38,206 nucleotides of DNA, from NCBI GenBank assembly GCA_001839685.1, contig MLAK01000831.1, forward strand, positions 2,299 to 40,504. The letters run 5' to 3'. This document shows, piece after piece, positions 27,744-36,925 of the stretch (the first letter of the stretch is position 1; the number at the start of each line of letters is the position of its first letter). The notes below the pieces were generated by a model, which was not told the DNA's origin, searched no databases, and worked only from the letters and a program-made list of their open reading frames with translations. Origin of the DNA: Tritrichomonas foetus. Lineage: Eukaryota > Parabasalia > Tritrichomonadida > Tritrichomonadidae. Both the position numbers and the translations under genes were made by a program.

Positions 27744-28482
27744 ATGACTATAAATTTTAGTCAATTTTCATGACATACAATTTGACAAAATTTTTGACAC
27801 CTCCTCTCCATCATTTTCTAAAATTCTCAAAAAGTTTATCATTCAAAAATATCTTATTTGTGAATTCACATGAATTGAAAATACTTGATCTATTCATGAT
27901 GTGAGATTTTTAATGAAAATGAAACCATGGCACATAACACGAATTCCTTATTCATCAGCCTTCGCAGTATAATCGCACAGGTTTTCGAATACACACAATG
28001 AAAGCTGAAATCAGAATTTTTTGAAAATATTTTTATTAATGAAATTTCTTTAGTTGCTCACTCATTTGTGAATTAAGTATATAAAATATAATCTTCATTA
28101 TAAGGCTCGCTTGGACAAGTGCTTTTTCATAATGATCAGTAAAAAATTTTGAGGTACCCAAAAAAAATGAACATGTGAAAATAAATTTATTTCTCATGCC
28201 ATTTTTTAATAATAAAAATAGCTTCTAGATTTTTTGCAATCGTGAAATTGCTATTTCATAACTTCTATCAATAACGCCTTTAGATTCTATTTGTTCTTGT
28301 TTGTTATGAGCAGTTACTCTTCCTTCCGAGAGACTAAGTTAATGATAGAAACATTCATCAACAATATATTGTTAATATCATCATCAATTTAGTCTCAATT
28401 TTGAAACGAATCATTCAATTTCATTGGGAAATTCTATTGAAAATCTCATACAATTTGATATTATGTATCCAAAAAATTTAAG
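27744..28482. other. Intergenic, PARP / glycosyltransferase
   Basis: 740-bp AT-rich divergent spacer. One notable element is the large imperfect hairpin at 28330-28396 (separate entry). TCATA at 28447-28451 could be the initiator for the glycosyltransferase. Nothing else recognised. Confidence 0.5.
28330..28396. repeat. Inverted repeat around a 14-bp palindrome
   Basis: Arms 28330-28346 and 28380-28396 (GAGACTAAGTTAATGAT versus the complement of ATCATCAATTTAGTCTC) match at 15 of 17 positions. Between them lies the perfect palindrome AACAATATATTGTT (28360-28373). It is ~90 bp before the glycosyltransferase start, so it could be a promoter element, a transcribed hairpin or a remnant of a foldback element. 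Confidence 0.45.
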
Positions 28483-29616
28483 ATGGAATACGATTTTTCT
28501 GTCTTCTCTGTCATTTTCGCATTGATTTTCATGGTTCAATCCTTGAAATATGGACTAAACTATCCTCCACTCACTGATATTTTCACACAATATCAATCTC
28601 ATTATAGAATTCATATTGAAAATACAGAACTTGAATTCATGAGAAACATAAATGGTATTAATGTTTTAAGCTTGTTTGATGAAGCAAAAATTCTCAGTTT
28701 TTTAGAAAATTCAACAATACAGATCGAAACTGGTCGCCGTTTAATTTTTTCAACAATAGCATCCAAAGCATATGTTAAGACTCTTGAAAAATGTTTGTCT
28801 TCTGCAATTTATCATGGTGTTGAAAAAAAACAAATTATGATATTCGCATTAGATGAAGAAACCATCCAATTTTGTCAATCAATTGATATTTTCTGTGTTA
28901 GAATGAATTATGAAACAATATTCAAACATTCATGGTTTATTGTTGGACACTTGAAGCAAGCTATTCAATATTATATAGCATGCCATAATTGTGATCTCTT
29001 ATTTTTTGATTCCGATATTGCTTTTTTGAATAACTTCAAAAGTAACTTACTAAGTCATCCATCATGTGATATCCAAATTACAGATGAATGTAAAGAACCA
29101 AGAAAAGAAATCAATGTTGCAAAATTGAATATTTACAATATTGGATTTATGTATGTTAAGCCGACTCGTTCCACTCGAGCATTATTTCGGAAATGGATGA
29201 AAAGGGAATATGGTGTAGAAAGATTATGGGATCAAGGAATTTTTAATCAGGAAATGATATCTCAATGCAGAATCATTGCACGTGACCAAAATGAAAAAAG
29301 TGTAACTTATCAATTCTATTATGAAAACGAAACTTATACAATGAAGTTCCATATCGTTGATCCTGTTAAATATATAAATTACTGTAGTTTGATTCATAAT
29401 AAACATGGTACAAGTTTTATTCCTGATAAATTTCAGCGTTTGATGCAATTTGCACGCGAAAAAAATGTGTCAAAACCGAGTTTTGTTCATTTTGCTTGTG
29501 TTCAAGGTCAACATAAATTTAATATAATGGAAAAGATTGAATATACTGATGCTAATTATGATTATCTCTTCAAATTATTTAGTAACTTTGAATGGATGCC
29601 TTATAAAGATGATTAA
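28483..29616 (+). CDS. Nucleotide-diphospho-sugar glycosyltransferase, type II membrane
   Basis: 377-residue protein with a short N-terminal signal-anchor (residues ~5-20, FSVFSVIFALIFMVQS), giving type II Golgi/ER topology. A GT-A type nucleotide-sugar transferase domain of the Nucleotid_trans/GT77 kind follows. Visible are the strand-helix region ETGRRLIFSTIASKAYVKTL (83-102), the substrate-side segment WFIVGHLKQAIQ (~151-162), the DxD metal motif LLFFDSDIAFL with Asp176-Ser177-Asp178, NIGFMYVKPTRSTRALFRKW and a DQGIFNQEM segment. Such enzymes add sugars (e.g. xylose, galactose) to glycans; donor and acceptor cannot be told. No Cys-rich or lectin module. ATG 28483 is directly before the anchor. 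TAA runs into TAAA. Confidence 0.8.
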   Translation: MEYDFSVFSVIFALIFMVQSLKYGLNYPPLTDIFTQYQSHYRIHIENTELEFMRNINGINVLSLFDEAKILSFLENSTIQIETGRRLIFSTIASKAYVKTLEKCLSSAIYHGVEKKQIMIFALDEETIQFCQSIDIFCVRMNYETIFKHSWFIVGHLKQAIQYYIACHNCDLLFFDSDIAFLNNFKSNLLSHPSCDIQITDECKEPRKEINVAKLNIYNIGFMYVKPTRSTRALFRKWMKREYGVERLWDQGIFNQEMISQCRIIARDQNEKSVTYQFYYENETYTMKFHIVDPVKYINYCSLIHNKHGTSFIPDKFQRLMQFAREKNVSKPSFVHFACVQGQHKFNIMEKIEYTDANYDYLFKLFSNFEWMPYKDD

Positions 29617-29959
29617 AATTTGTTGTTTTTGTTATAAAAAAAGCTTATTAGTTAATAAATGTAGAACATATTGATATTCTATGTTTTCTTTTATTTATTA
29701 AATCAACTTCACCTTAATTCAAGGAAATCACACATCAATTAATGAAGTCAAGTTTGTGATATCATATTTGAAAATGATCAAACATATCAACTTGGAGATA
29801 AAATATACCTGTTCTCTTTGCCATGATATCAGTTAAATTTTTTAGAAATGGAAATCCTAATTTCACCTCAACTGTTTTTAAAAGAATGAAATTCTGGGAA
29901 ACTTCAATTGATGTTTCATTTTTCTTGAAGTTTTCATATAACATTTCATCGAAAAGCGA
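29617..29959. other. Spacer between glycosyltransferase and CCCH-RING gene
   Basis: 343-bp AT-rich spacer. The only coding-like part is the 60-codon minus-strand frame at 29762-29944, listed separately as doubtful. TCATC at 29947-29951 may serve as initiator for the gene at 29960. Confidence 0.45.
29762..29944 (-). CDS. Doubtful 60-residue ORF (minus)
   Basis: Short frame beginning MLYENFKKNETSIEVSQNF and ending QVDMFDHFQI. The composition is more protein-like than other spacer frames, and on the minus strand a TCATTC lies close upstream, overlapping the start of the gene at 29960 on the other strand. No family recognised. It may be a small gene, a relic or chance. Confidence 0.22.
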   Translation of the reverse strand: MLYENFKKNETSIEVSQNFILLKTVEVKLGFPFLKNLTDIMAKRTGIFYLQVDMFDHFQI

Positions 29960-30427
29960 ATGAGTGAAACTCCAAATGATGATATTACTCCACAATTATG
30001 CGTCAGCCATTTTTTTGATGGGCCATGTTTGAAAGAAGGCTGTAATTGCATTCATTTACCAGAATATCAATTAACATTTGACGAATTATTAGAATTCGAT
30101 GATTTATTTTGGGCGAACGAACAAACTTTAAAGACATCGCCGGTTAGAATCACGCTTACCGATAGAGAAAAGGAACTAATCAATGCGCCACGTCCGGTTT
30201 TATGCGATATTTGCAAAATGCCAATAAAACCAGACGACCATTATTATTTTCCATGCTGTGATGTATTCACGTGTGTTGAGTGCTCAGGGAAATGGCCCTT
30301 CCCTAACTGTTGCCCATCTTGTGGAATTCATCAAAAAGATCTTGGTTTGGCGCCTCTTGAGAAAGTTGAAGATGTTTCGCGAAGAAATGCAAATATTCTT
30401 ATTCCTGAAATTGTTAAATGTGTCTAA
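29960..30427 (+). CDS. CCCH + NOT4-like C4C4 RING protein
   Basis: 155-residue zinc protein. The N-terminus has a CCCH finger with Cys14-x8-Cys23-x4-Cys28-x3-His32, the same spacing as in the NOT4 gene at 159-1088. An acidic linker follows, then a RING-like domain with Cys82, 85, 99, 100, 105, 108, 118 and 121. This resembles the C4C4 RING of NOT4 (x2, x13, x0, x4, x2, x9, x2 here versus x2, x13, x1, x4, x2, x12, x2). There is no RRM, and the module order is reversed relative to NOT4. A likely role is a RING E3 ligase acting on or with RNA-bound proteins; inferred. Start at the first in-frame ATG. Confidence 0.72.
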   Translation: MSETPNDDITPQLCVSHFFDGPCLKEGCNCIHLPEYQLTFDELLEFDDLFWANEQTLKTSPVRITLTDREKELINAPRPVLCDICKMPIKPDDHYYFPCCDVFTCVECSGKWPFPNCCPSCGIHQKDLGLAPLEKVEDVSRRNANILIPEIVKCV

Positions 30428-30753
30428 TTATCGTATAAATAAACCTGTTATTTATTTTGATAATTTTAATTTTATTTTTCTTGCAAAAAATTCAAATTTC
30501 TTTCTTCGATCTTTAACAATTGCAAGATATAAAGAAATAATTTTGCGTCTGTTCTTAGAGTTTCATTCATTATTATTCTGGATTTCTATCTACAATCTTT
30601 ATTTCTTTATATGACATTTGATCCATTTCAAAACATAAAAAATGGTTTAATAAAAGAAAATGAAAATGGGAAAAAAAAGCATTCGTCATGAAAATAATTT
30701 ACAAAACAATATAAAAATAACATACGCAATAAGAAGAAACAAGAAAATCCAAC
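30428..30753. other. Intergenic, convergent 3' ends
   Basis: Spacer between two convergent genes (CCCH-RING and tetraspanin). AT-rich; I see no structured element. Confidence 0.5.
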
Positions 30754-31974
30754 TTACCTCCTTGTCTTCTTTCTAAAATTGTTTCCAGGAGTAGCTTTAG
30801 GTTCTTCGACATTTTTTCCTTTCATTGAAGTTTTCTTCGAATTTGGTGAAACTGGATTCATTTTCGGTTTAGTTTTTTGTCTCTGAACAGGTGGTTGTGG
30901 TGGTGTTGATGGAGGTGATGGAGGAGGTGTCGGACTTAACGACTCAGTCGCCACTTTTGTTTGTTGATGCTCAGAACTTTCTTGTTCAGAATTTCCAAAA
31001 GAATCCGAATATCTTTCATTGTGGATAATCTGTTGAACAGAAGAACTTTCAGCTTTTTCAGACTCAGACAATGTTCTATTTTGATTATTTTTATTTCTAA
31101 TATTTGTGTTATTTTTATTGTTAATGTTTGTGTTATTTTGGTTGATGAAGGTTGAAGAAAGTGTATCACTATAATCATCTGAAGAAAATGTGTCTATTGT
31201 ATCAGACAAAACTGGTTTTTGTTTATCTTTATTTTTTGTAGATTTTTTGAATGTAGGATCACCACTACTTGTTTCTTCCCAGTGTGCAGCATAAAATGGT
31301 CTATTCTTAGGAAATACCACAACCACTTTTCTATTGTCATCTTCTTCATCATCAGCGTGAATCTTTTTCTTTCTTTTCATGCCAAGATAGATACCTGCAA
31401 TGCAAACAATTAAACAAGCAATTGAAAATATGCATAATATAGCAGATGATGATGTAAAAGGGTAGCGATAGTTTGAATTATATTTTTCAATGATGATTGA
31501 TTTGCAACTTGGAAAACCACGAGCTGCGTCAATTCTGCATCGTTCAGGTGGATCACCCACATAATATGCACAACATTTAAGCTCCTCTTCAAAGTGGAGA
31601 CGCCATCCTGCATATTTATCATTATTGAATGTTTTACCAATTAAATTTACTGCAATTTCACCTGTCCCTGCGAAAATAATGCAGAATACAAGGTAGAAAA
31701 TAAAATAAAGTGAAAAATAAACCACAAGATATATATGAGCCCAAAAATATCGAACAAACGAGAGAATTATGCTTATGCAACCTATCACAAAAAACATAAA
31801 TGCAAGCATGAAGCATGGTGCAGTAATTGAAACTGCAACACTTCCATAAGTTTCAGCAATAAATATTGCAAAAAATGCCAAAAAGAAAGATCCAGCAACA
31901 AAGCTTGTGAGAACAACACCAATTGTAAGGAAAACACACCGAAAGATCCAAAATCGATTCAGCGATGTGCACAT
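30754..31974 (-). CDS. Tetraspanin-like membrane protein with long cytosolic tail
   Basis: 406-residue four-pass membrane protein. Predicted segments: TM1 ~9-40, TM2 ~48-73, TM3 ~78-104, TM4 ~175-198. The ~70-residue loop between TM3 and TM4 has Cys134-Cys135, Cys146 and Cys157, the tetraspanin CC-plus-paired-Cys pattern; the CCA replaces CCG. A short basic segment (KRKKK) follows TM4, then a ~200-residue Ser/Thr/Asn/Pro-rich tail, including a Pro-Ser run near PPPSPPSTPPQPP. Most tetraspanins have short tails. Trichomonads use tetraspanins in adherence, vesicles and surface clustering; a role here is inferred. The frame opens upstream to 32019 only without an ATG, so ATG 31974 is the start. 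3' end faces the CCCH-RING gene. Confidence 0.75.
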   Translation of the reverse strand: MCTSLNRFWIFRCVFLTIGVVLTSFVAGSFFLAFFAIFIAETYGSVAVSITAPCFMLAFMFFVIGCISIILSFVRYFWAHIYLVVYFSLYFIFYLVFCIIFAGTGEIAVNLIGKTFNNDKYAGWRLHFEEELKCCAYYVGDPPERCRIDAARGFPSCKSIIIEKYNSNYRYPFTSSSAILCIFSIACLIVCIAGIYLGMKRKKKIHADDEEDDNRKVVVVFPKNRPFYAAHWEETSSGDPTFKKSTKNKDKQKPVLSDTIDTFSSDDYSDTLSSTFINQNNTNINNKNNTNIRNKNNQNRTLSESEKAESSSVQQIIHNERYSDSFGNSEQESSEHQQTKVATESLSPTPPPSPPSTPPQPPVQRQKTKPKMNPVSPNSKKTSMKGKNVEEPKATPGNNFRKKTRR

Positions 31975-32628
31975 TTTCCTTGTATTTGCGAAAGCAACAA
32001 TTTTTTTTTCTTTGATCAAATTTGTAACGTGCTTAATGGTGATTTACAAGGAAATTGAGATGTTTGTTCTAATTTTCACCATATTTCTACAGTTATTTAA
32101 CCTTATAATGAAAAGTGTAGCTTAATTTGCCAAGATACTAATGAATATTTTGCAATTTCATTAATATATGGTAAATATAACATGAATAATACATATTGTA
32201 AATAAAAGCATTTATTTAAATTTTGCAAATCTTTAGCCTCTAAAGCTATTTATCAATTTTATGAATGAGGGTAAATTTGAAAAAGATTTGACGAGATGAA
32301 TTAACCTTTTCCATTGAATTTTTATAATTTTGCAATCAAATTTGTAATAATTGATAACAAATGATAAACAGATTGATAAGGTAAAAACATTGACCTGTGT
32401 TGATCGAATAACAATTGAATTTTTCTCAATATTTAAAAACTGGCGGGTTGTCATTTTCTGATGTCTTTTTTCAAAAAGCACTAAGAATTTATCGAAAAAC
32501 AAAAGAAATACAAAATAATAAACCGCTGATTTAGAAGAAAAAACACAATATTTTCAAAGAATTTATTTTTTAAAAGTATAGAATTTTTTAGGTTTTGTGG
32601 GAAAAAAATAATTAAAATAATCCTTTAA
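31975..32628. other. Divergent intergenic region, tetraspanin / PP1
   Basis: 654-bp AT-rich spacer holding two divergent promoters. Beyond short AT-rich words I see no recognisable element. Confidence 0.5.
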
Positions 32629-33615
32629 ATGACAGAGAAAGTCGATATTATCATCAACAAGCTTCTCGCCCTTCACGACGAACCACCAGGAACTCCAGCT
32701 GGCCTCACTCGCCAAGAAGTTGAATATCTTTGCGAAACAGTGGCTCCAATTTATATGTCTCAACCAGTACTTCTCGAGCTAGCAGCACCCATTACAGTTG
32801 TCGGCGACATTCATGCGCAATATCACGACCTTCTCCGCATTTTCGACATCGCGAAATATCCACCAGAAACAAATTATCTCTTTTTAGGCGACTATGTTGA
32901 CCGTGGAAAGCAAAGCATCGAAACAATCTGTTTGCTTTTTGCCTACAAGATAAAATATCCGACAAAGATTTACATGTTGAGAGGAAATCACGAATGTGCA
33001 TATATAAACCGACTTTACGGATTTTATGAAGAATGCGAGGCTGTTTTCGATATTACAATATGGCGCAAATTCGGTGAAGTTTTTAACCGCCTTCCAATTG
33101 CCGCGATTATCGAAGAAAAAATATTCTGCATTCATGGCGGCATTTCCCCCGATCTCAACTCCCTTGATGATGTTCGTAAAATGGAAAGGCCAATGGAAAT
33201 TCCAGAAGAAGGTCTTCTTTGCGATCTCGTTTGGTCAGATCCAAAACCTGATGCAGATACATGGGAAGAAAATGAGCGTGGAACATCATATTGCTTCGGT
33301 TTGCAGCAAGTTGAAGACTTCCTCAATCGTTTTAACTTCGACCTGATTTGCAGGGCACATCAGGCAGTCATGGGCGGATACGAATTTTCATATCCAGGCA
33401 GCCAATCAATGATAACACTTTTCTCTGCACCAAATTACTGCTATGAATATGATAACAAAGGTGCGATTTTACACGTGAACGAGAATTTGATCTGTTCATT
33501 TTCTGTCCTAGACCCGAAGTACTGGGAAGAGGAGTTCCAACCAGAGAAGAGACCAGGAACACCACCAAGAATGACCCCCGAAAATCAACCTACAGAAATA
33601 TCTATTAACGAATAA
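32629..33615 (+). CDS. Protein phosphatase 1 catalytic subunit (PPP family)
   Basis: 328-residue PP1-type serine/threonine phosphatase. Metal and phosphate residues are in place: GDIH (59-62), GDYVDRG (87-93), RGNHE (118-122), HGGISPDL (169-176), RAH (242-244) and SAPNYC (266-271). The PP1-like segment EGLLCDLVWSDP and the C-terminal segment CSFSVLDP support PP1 rather than PP2A. GDIHGQ is replaced by GDIHAQ (Ala63 for Gly), unusual for the family. The ~30-residue tail is Pro-rich and ends TEISINE, without a TPPR-type PP1 ending but with TPPRM near residue 311. Cytosolic/nuclear. PP1 docks on RVxF partners; no partner is encoded nearby. Start at the first ATG. Confidence 0.92.
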   Translation: MTEKVDIIINKLLALHDEPPGTPAGLTRQEVEYLCETVAPIYMSQPVLLELAAPITVVGDIHAQYHDLLRIFDIAKYPPETNYLFLGDYVDRGKQSIETICLLFAYKIKYPTKIYMLRGNHECAYINRLYGFYEECEAVFDITIWRKFGEVFNRLPIAAIIEEKIFCIHGGISPDLNSLDDVRKMERPMEIPEEGLLCDLVWSDPKPDADTWEENERGTSYCFGLQQVEDFLNRFNFDLICRAHQAVMGGYEFSYPGSQSMITLFSAPNYCYEYDNKGAILHVNENLICSFSVLDPKYWEEEFQPEKRPGTPPRMTPENQPTEISINE

Positions 33616-34012
33616 TTAAATCTTCGTAAGTTATAAATGTCACTGACTTCTACTTCTATTTTTGATATCCGCTTCATTATCTTTTTTACTTTTTTCATTT
33701 AAATAGTGAAATTCAGAATACGGTGTAGGGGAAAGGGCTATGTGCATGGGTGGAAAGCAATGAACTCTGGAATTGTTGATATCTCATTTCATGGAATGAT
33801 CTGAAATGATGTTTATTATGTAAAATAAACAAATAGTGTCAATTTTCATTTAGTATAAATTAATGAAATACCTTTTTGGGAAAAAAATAAAAAAAAAAAA
33901 AAAATCGATTTTTGGAAATTGAAACTTTTTGCTTTAGAAGAAAGTTGAATAGATAGGAGATATCGTTAAATGTTAAATTAAGTGTGATGATGTTTAAGTA
34001 AAGTCCTTTATT
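33616..34012. other. Intergenic with poly-A tract
   Basis: Spacer between convergent PP1 and MOB1 3' ends. A near-pure A tract at 33881-33904 is the only notable element; the rest is AT-rich. Confidence 0.55.
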
Positions 34013-34667
34013 TTAAAGTTGGTCGATAATTTCTTTCAATGGAGCAAGTTGATCATCTGGGATGAGGTTAAATTCTTGGGAGAAGAAGATGAAATGTCTG
34101 AATGATGTATTCAAATGGGCCTCGGCTCCAATTGATCTGATGTCGTCACGATGGTGATGATAAATGTGAGCGTAAATACGGAAAAGTCTCTTGAAAATAT
34201 TCTTGACGATTTCCTGGAAGTCGCTTGGAAATGGAACATTTGGATCGCTTGGGAAGTATTTTTCGTTATTGATGAATCCTTCTGTCCAAAGCATGACGTT
34301 CGTGATATATTCGTTGGCTGGAAGAGATGTTGGCTTCTTGTACTTGACGTTATCTTGCCAGGCGTATTTGTAGCCAGGTCCAGCTGTCATTTCTGGGCAT
34401 GATTTTGGTGTGCAATGCTCGGCGACTGGAGCAAACAAGCATGAAAGTTGGTTAAAGAAGTCGACAACTGAAACAGCAAGCCAATCGTTCTTACTTTCGC
34501 CTGGTGGAAGCTTTACAGCATTGCGAAGATCACATGTTCCCAAAGTAGCTTGAGAAATTTGGGCTAATTTATAACCGCGGTGCTCTGAGCCAACCTTTTT
34601 GGTGGGTCTGAATGTTCCTTGATCTTTTTTACTGTCATTAGAAAACTAAAACATACAACCAGCTCAT
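34013..34667 (-). CDS. MOB1: MOB1 kinase activator, two exons with 25-nt intron
   Basis: 209-residue MOB1 after splicing; MOB1 binds and activates NDR/LATS-type kinases in mitotic exit and morphogenesis. Exon 1 is 34657-34667 (11 nt), exon 2 34013-34631. The joined start reads MSWFKKDQGTFRPTKK, matching the MOB1 N-terminus (SKTFKPKK in human). The Zn site is Cys77, Cys82, His159 and His164, with CPEMTAGPGYKYAW (82-95) and HLNTSFRHFIFFSQEFNL (176-193) conserved. Without splicing the first usable codon would leave the protein without ~33 conserved N-terminal residues (the frame upstream has no ATG before a stop). Human MOB1 is 216 residues, so the spliced length fits well. Stop runs into TAAA. 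Confidence 0.9.
34632..34656 (-). other. 25-nt spliceosomal intron in MOB1
   Basis: On the minus strand it begins GTATGTTTTAG and ends TTTCTAATGACAG. The 5' end GTATGT is the trichomonad 5' splice consensus and CTAAT-GACAG resembles the fused branch-point/3' site CTAACACACAG. It is in phase 2: exon 1 ends TGG TT, exon 2 begins T AAA. Splicing removes an in-frame TAG and joins the conserved MOB1 N-terminus to the rest. Confidence 0.85.
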
Positions 34668-36481
34668 CTTCGATGAAGATATAAATTTTGGAATTATCTC
34701 ACTTTTTAAATAAGCTTTTATAGTTTTTGAGATATCACTTTTCCAATCAATGGTGAAATATCGGGAATTAACTGAAAGTATCTTCGATGTTCACTGTGAC
34801 GGTTTTAATCAAAAATTGAAATAATTTCTGAAAATTTCCCAAAAAGTTGCGTCAGACAAAGAAGTGATGTGACGGTTTAAAAAAACTTTGATCACCGTCC
34901 ATAATCTGTTTTTTACCTTCCAATATGACGCTATAAAATGCCTTCATACTAAATATTATTGAATTTTCTTGTGTCATATAAGAATTAAATGTGTTCAATT
35001 TTAATTTTTGGTCAAAATAATCTCTTCATTTTCGCAATGCTTGCGTTGATCGATATCAAATCATTTTGATAGATAACAAAATATTAATAATATTCAATTT
35101 AAAAATATTTTTGCTTGTCTTTATATCATCATTGTGAAAACGGTTAGTTGATCGTGCCTATGAATAATATTCACCTCATTTCAAAACATTTAGTACTATA
35201 AATTTATTTATATATTCTATGATTCCTGATGTATGATAGCATTATCTTCTTGAATCTTGACTCCAATATAGTAATGTTGCCAAAGCAATATTATATGACA
35301 ATTCAGTGTTCGTTTCAAGATTCAATATTCCTTTTGTAAAATAGGGAATCCAAATGAATCAAAAAATATCTATATGATCTTTCAAAATAATATATATATA
35401 TTGATTTGTGGAAGAGGAAAATAATCGGGAAAACAAAAAAGGTTGAATGAACAGGTATAAAATAAAAATTGAGATTCAATATCAGAATGTTATGAAAGTT
35501 CTTTCTTTAATGTCATTTCATATAGTATTTCTATATTTTTGTCTAATGAAATATTGATTGATGAGTGTGTTAATTCTTTCATTTCAAAAAAATTATTAGA
35601 ATTACACAAAATCGTCTGACAAACTAATTTTAGTGATCTCTCATTGGATTTCCGATCTATTTTTCTTTCTGTTTCTTTAATAAATTTTCTCTATTTAAAT
35701 ATATAATTATTGATACTTTCTTCTATAGATTTATGCATTTAAATTTCCAAAAAATGAGTATTCAGTGAATTGGTTTCATTATTCAATTATGAGTGAGTTA
35801 ATTTCGCACCAAATTGCATACTTTGGTTTATGGTGATGACAACTGAAGAAAGGAATAAAATTCATAGTTTTATAATCATAAAGAGAAAAATGTGTTGGAA
35901 GATATTACTATAATACTAACCCAAAGTCCATTTATCATAATTATAGAAATATATTCGCGGAAATGTAAACCAATATTCCAGATTTGAATCTATTTGACCA
36001 TTTCATGTAATTTATATATATAAAGAGAAGGTAATTTCATTTTTGAAGATGATATAAGATTATTAATTAACAGAGAAATTCTTATATTCTCATTTTTAGT
36101 CTATAGAATTCAATGCTACACAGACTGAATGCTGTTCTTAAAGCTTATAAAATTCAACAAAATATTTTTAAAGTATTTTTCATTAATGATATTCCATCTT
36201 ATTCCAAATTAGAGACAATAAAATTAATTTGAACATTCAATCAACATCTATCCAACCTGTAATCAACATCATTGTTATTCTTTTTTTGTCAACCTTCTGT
36301 ACAACAATGGAGAAAATGAAATTACTGTCACCTATCATCAGAAACACTCATAAATTTTTAGATTACATTCCAATTAATAAGAGATTGCAAAGTAGCATTA
36401 ATCTTGAACGAACAAAATTATGAATAAGAGTTTGAAAAAATGTGAAAATAATTGTTAAAAGCTAAAAAAAGCTTCTCAGGC
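34668..36481. other. 1.8-kb spacer, MOB1 / acetyltransferase
   Basis: The longest gap in the window. AT-rich with no gene I can support. The word TGTGACGGTTT appears twice close together (near 34796 and 34869) and AT-rich direct words recur, but no terminal repeats or decayed domain stand out. Confidence 0.45.
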
Positions 36482-36925
36482 ATGATTAAAGTTGCAACAT
36501 CCAGAGATAAATGGTTAATTGACGCTCTTTTAATTGTATGGGAGAATTCAGTCAGGAAAACTCATGATTTTTTATCTGAATCTGATATTCAAAATATTTC
36601 TAAATATGTTCCAGAAGCCTTGAACAGCATTGAACATTTATTTATTGCATTTGATAAAGGAAATCAACCAATTGGTTTCATGGGTTTGCAGGACAAAAAA
36701 ATAGAAATGCTATTTCTGGATCCAAAAAATATTGGTCAAGGAATTGGAAAAAAATTCATACAAATGGCCATAAATGAATATAATGTTAATGAAGTTACAG
36801 TGAATGAGCAAAATCATCATGCACGATCTTTTTATGAACATTTTGGATTCCAAATATACAAGAGATCTGAAGTAGATGAACAAGGTAATAATTTCCCTAT
36901 TCTATATATGAAACTAAGCCACTAA
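36482..36925 (+). CDS. GNAT N-acetyltransferase, bacterial YjaB type
   Basis: 147-residue acetyltransferase of the GNAT fold, similar along its length to bacterial YjaB-type enzymes. Diagnostic stretches are VWENSVRKTHDFL (about 19-31), NQPIGFMG (61-68), LFLDP (77-81), the acetyl-CoA loop IGQGIGKK (84-91), NEQNHHARSFYEHFGF (108-123) with the probable catalytic Tyr118, and RSEVD ending the fold. Such enzymes acetylate protein Lys or small amines; the substrate here is unknown. The frame upstream has no ATG, so ATG 36482 is the start. Similarity to a prokaryotic family, with no introns, suggests lateral gain, but codon use matches the AT-rich host, so it would be old. Isolated in large spacers. 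TAA runs into TAAA. Confidence 0.85.
   Translation: MIKVATSRDKWLIDALLIVWENSVRKTHDFLSESDIQNISKYVPEALNSIEHLFIAFDKGNQPIGFMGLQDKKIEMLFLDPKNIGQGIGKKFIQMAINEYNVNEVTVNEQNHHARSFYEHFGFQIYKRSEVDEQGNNFPILYMKLSH

Noticed and set aside
27744..27775. Possible 31-nt intron GTATGT...TATAG just before the PARP start (minus)
   Set aside because: The nearest upstream ATG joined through it runs into a stop at once, and the 3' end lacks the ACAG pattern; PARP is complete from ATG 27743.
33881..33904. Poly-A tract as a retroposition mark
   Set aside because: No upstream coding copy or flanking duplication; simple A-run in AT-rich spacer.
36229..36423. Open frame upstream of the acetyltransferase
   Set aside because: It begins without an ATG, is AT-rich and matches nothing.
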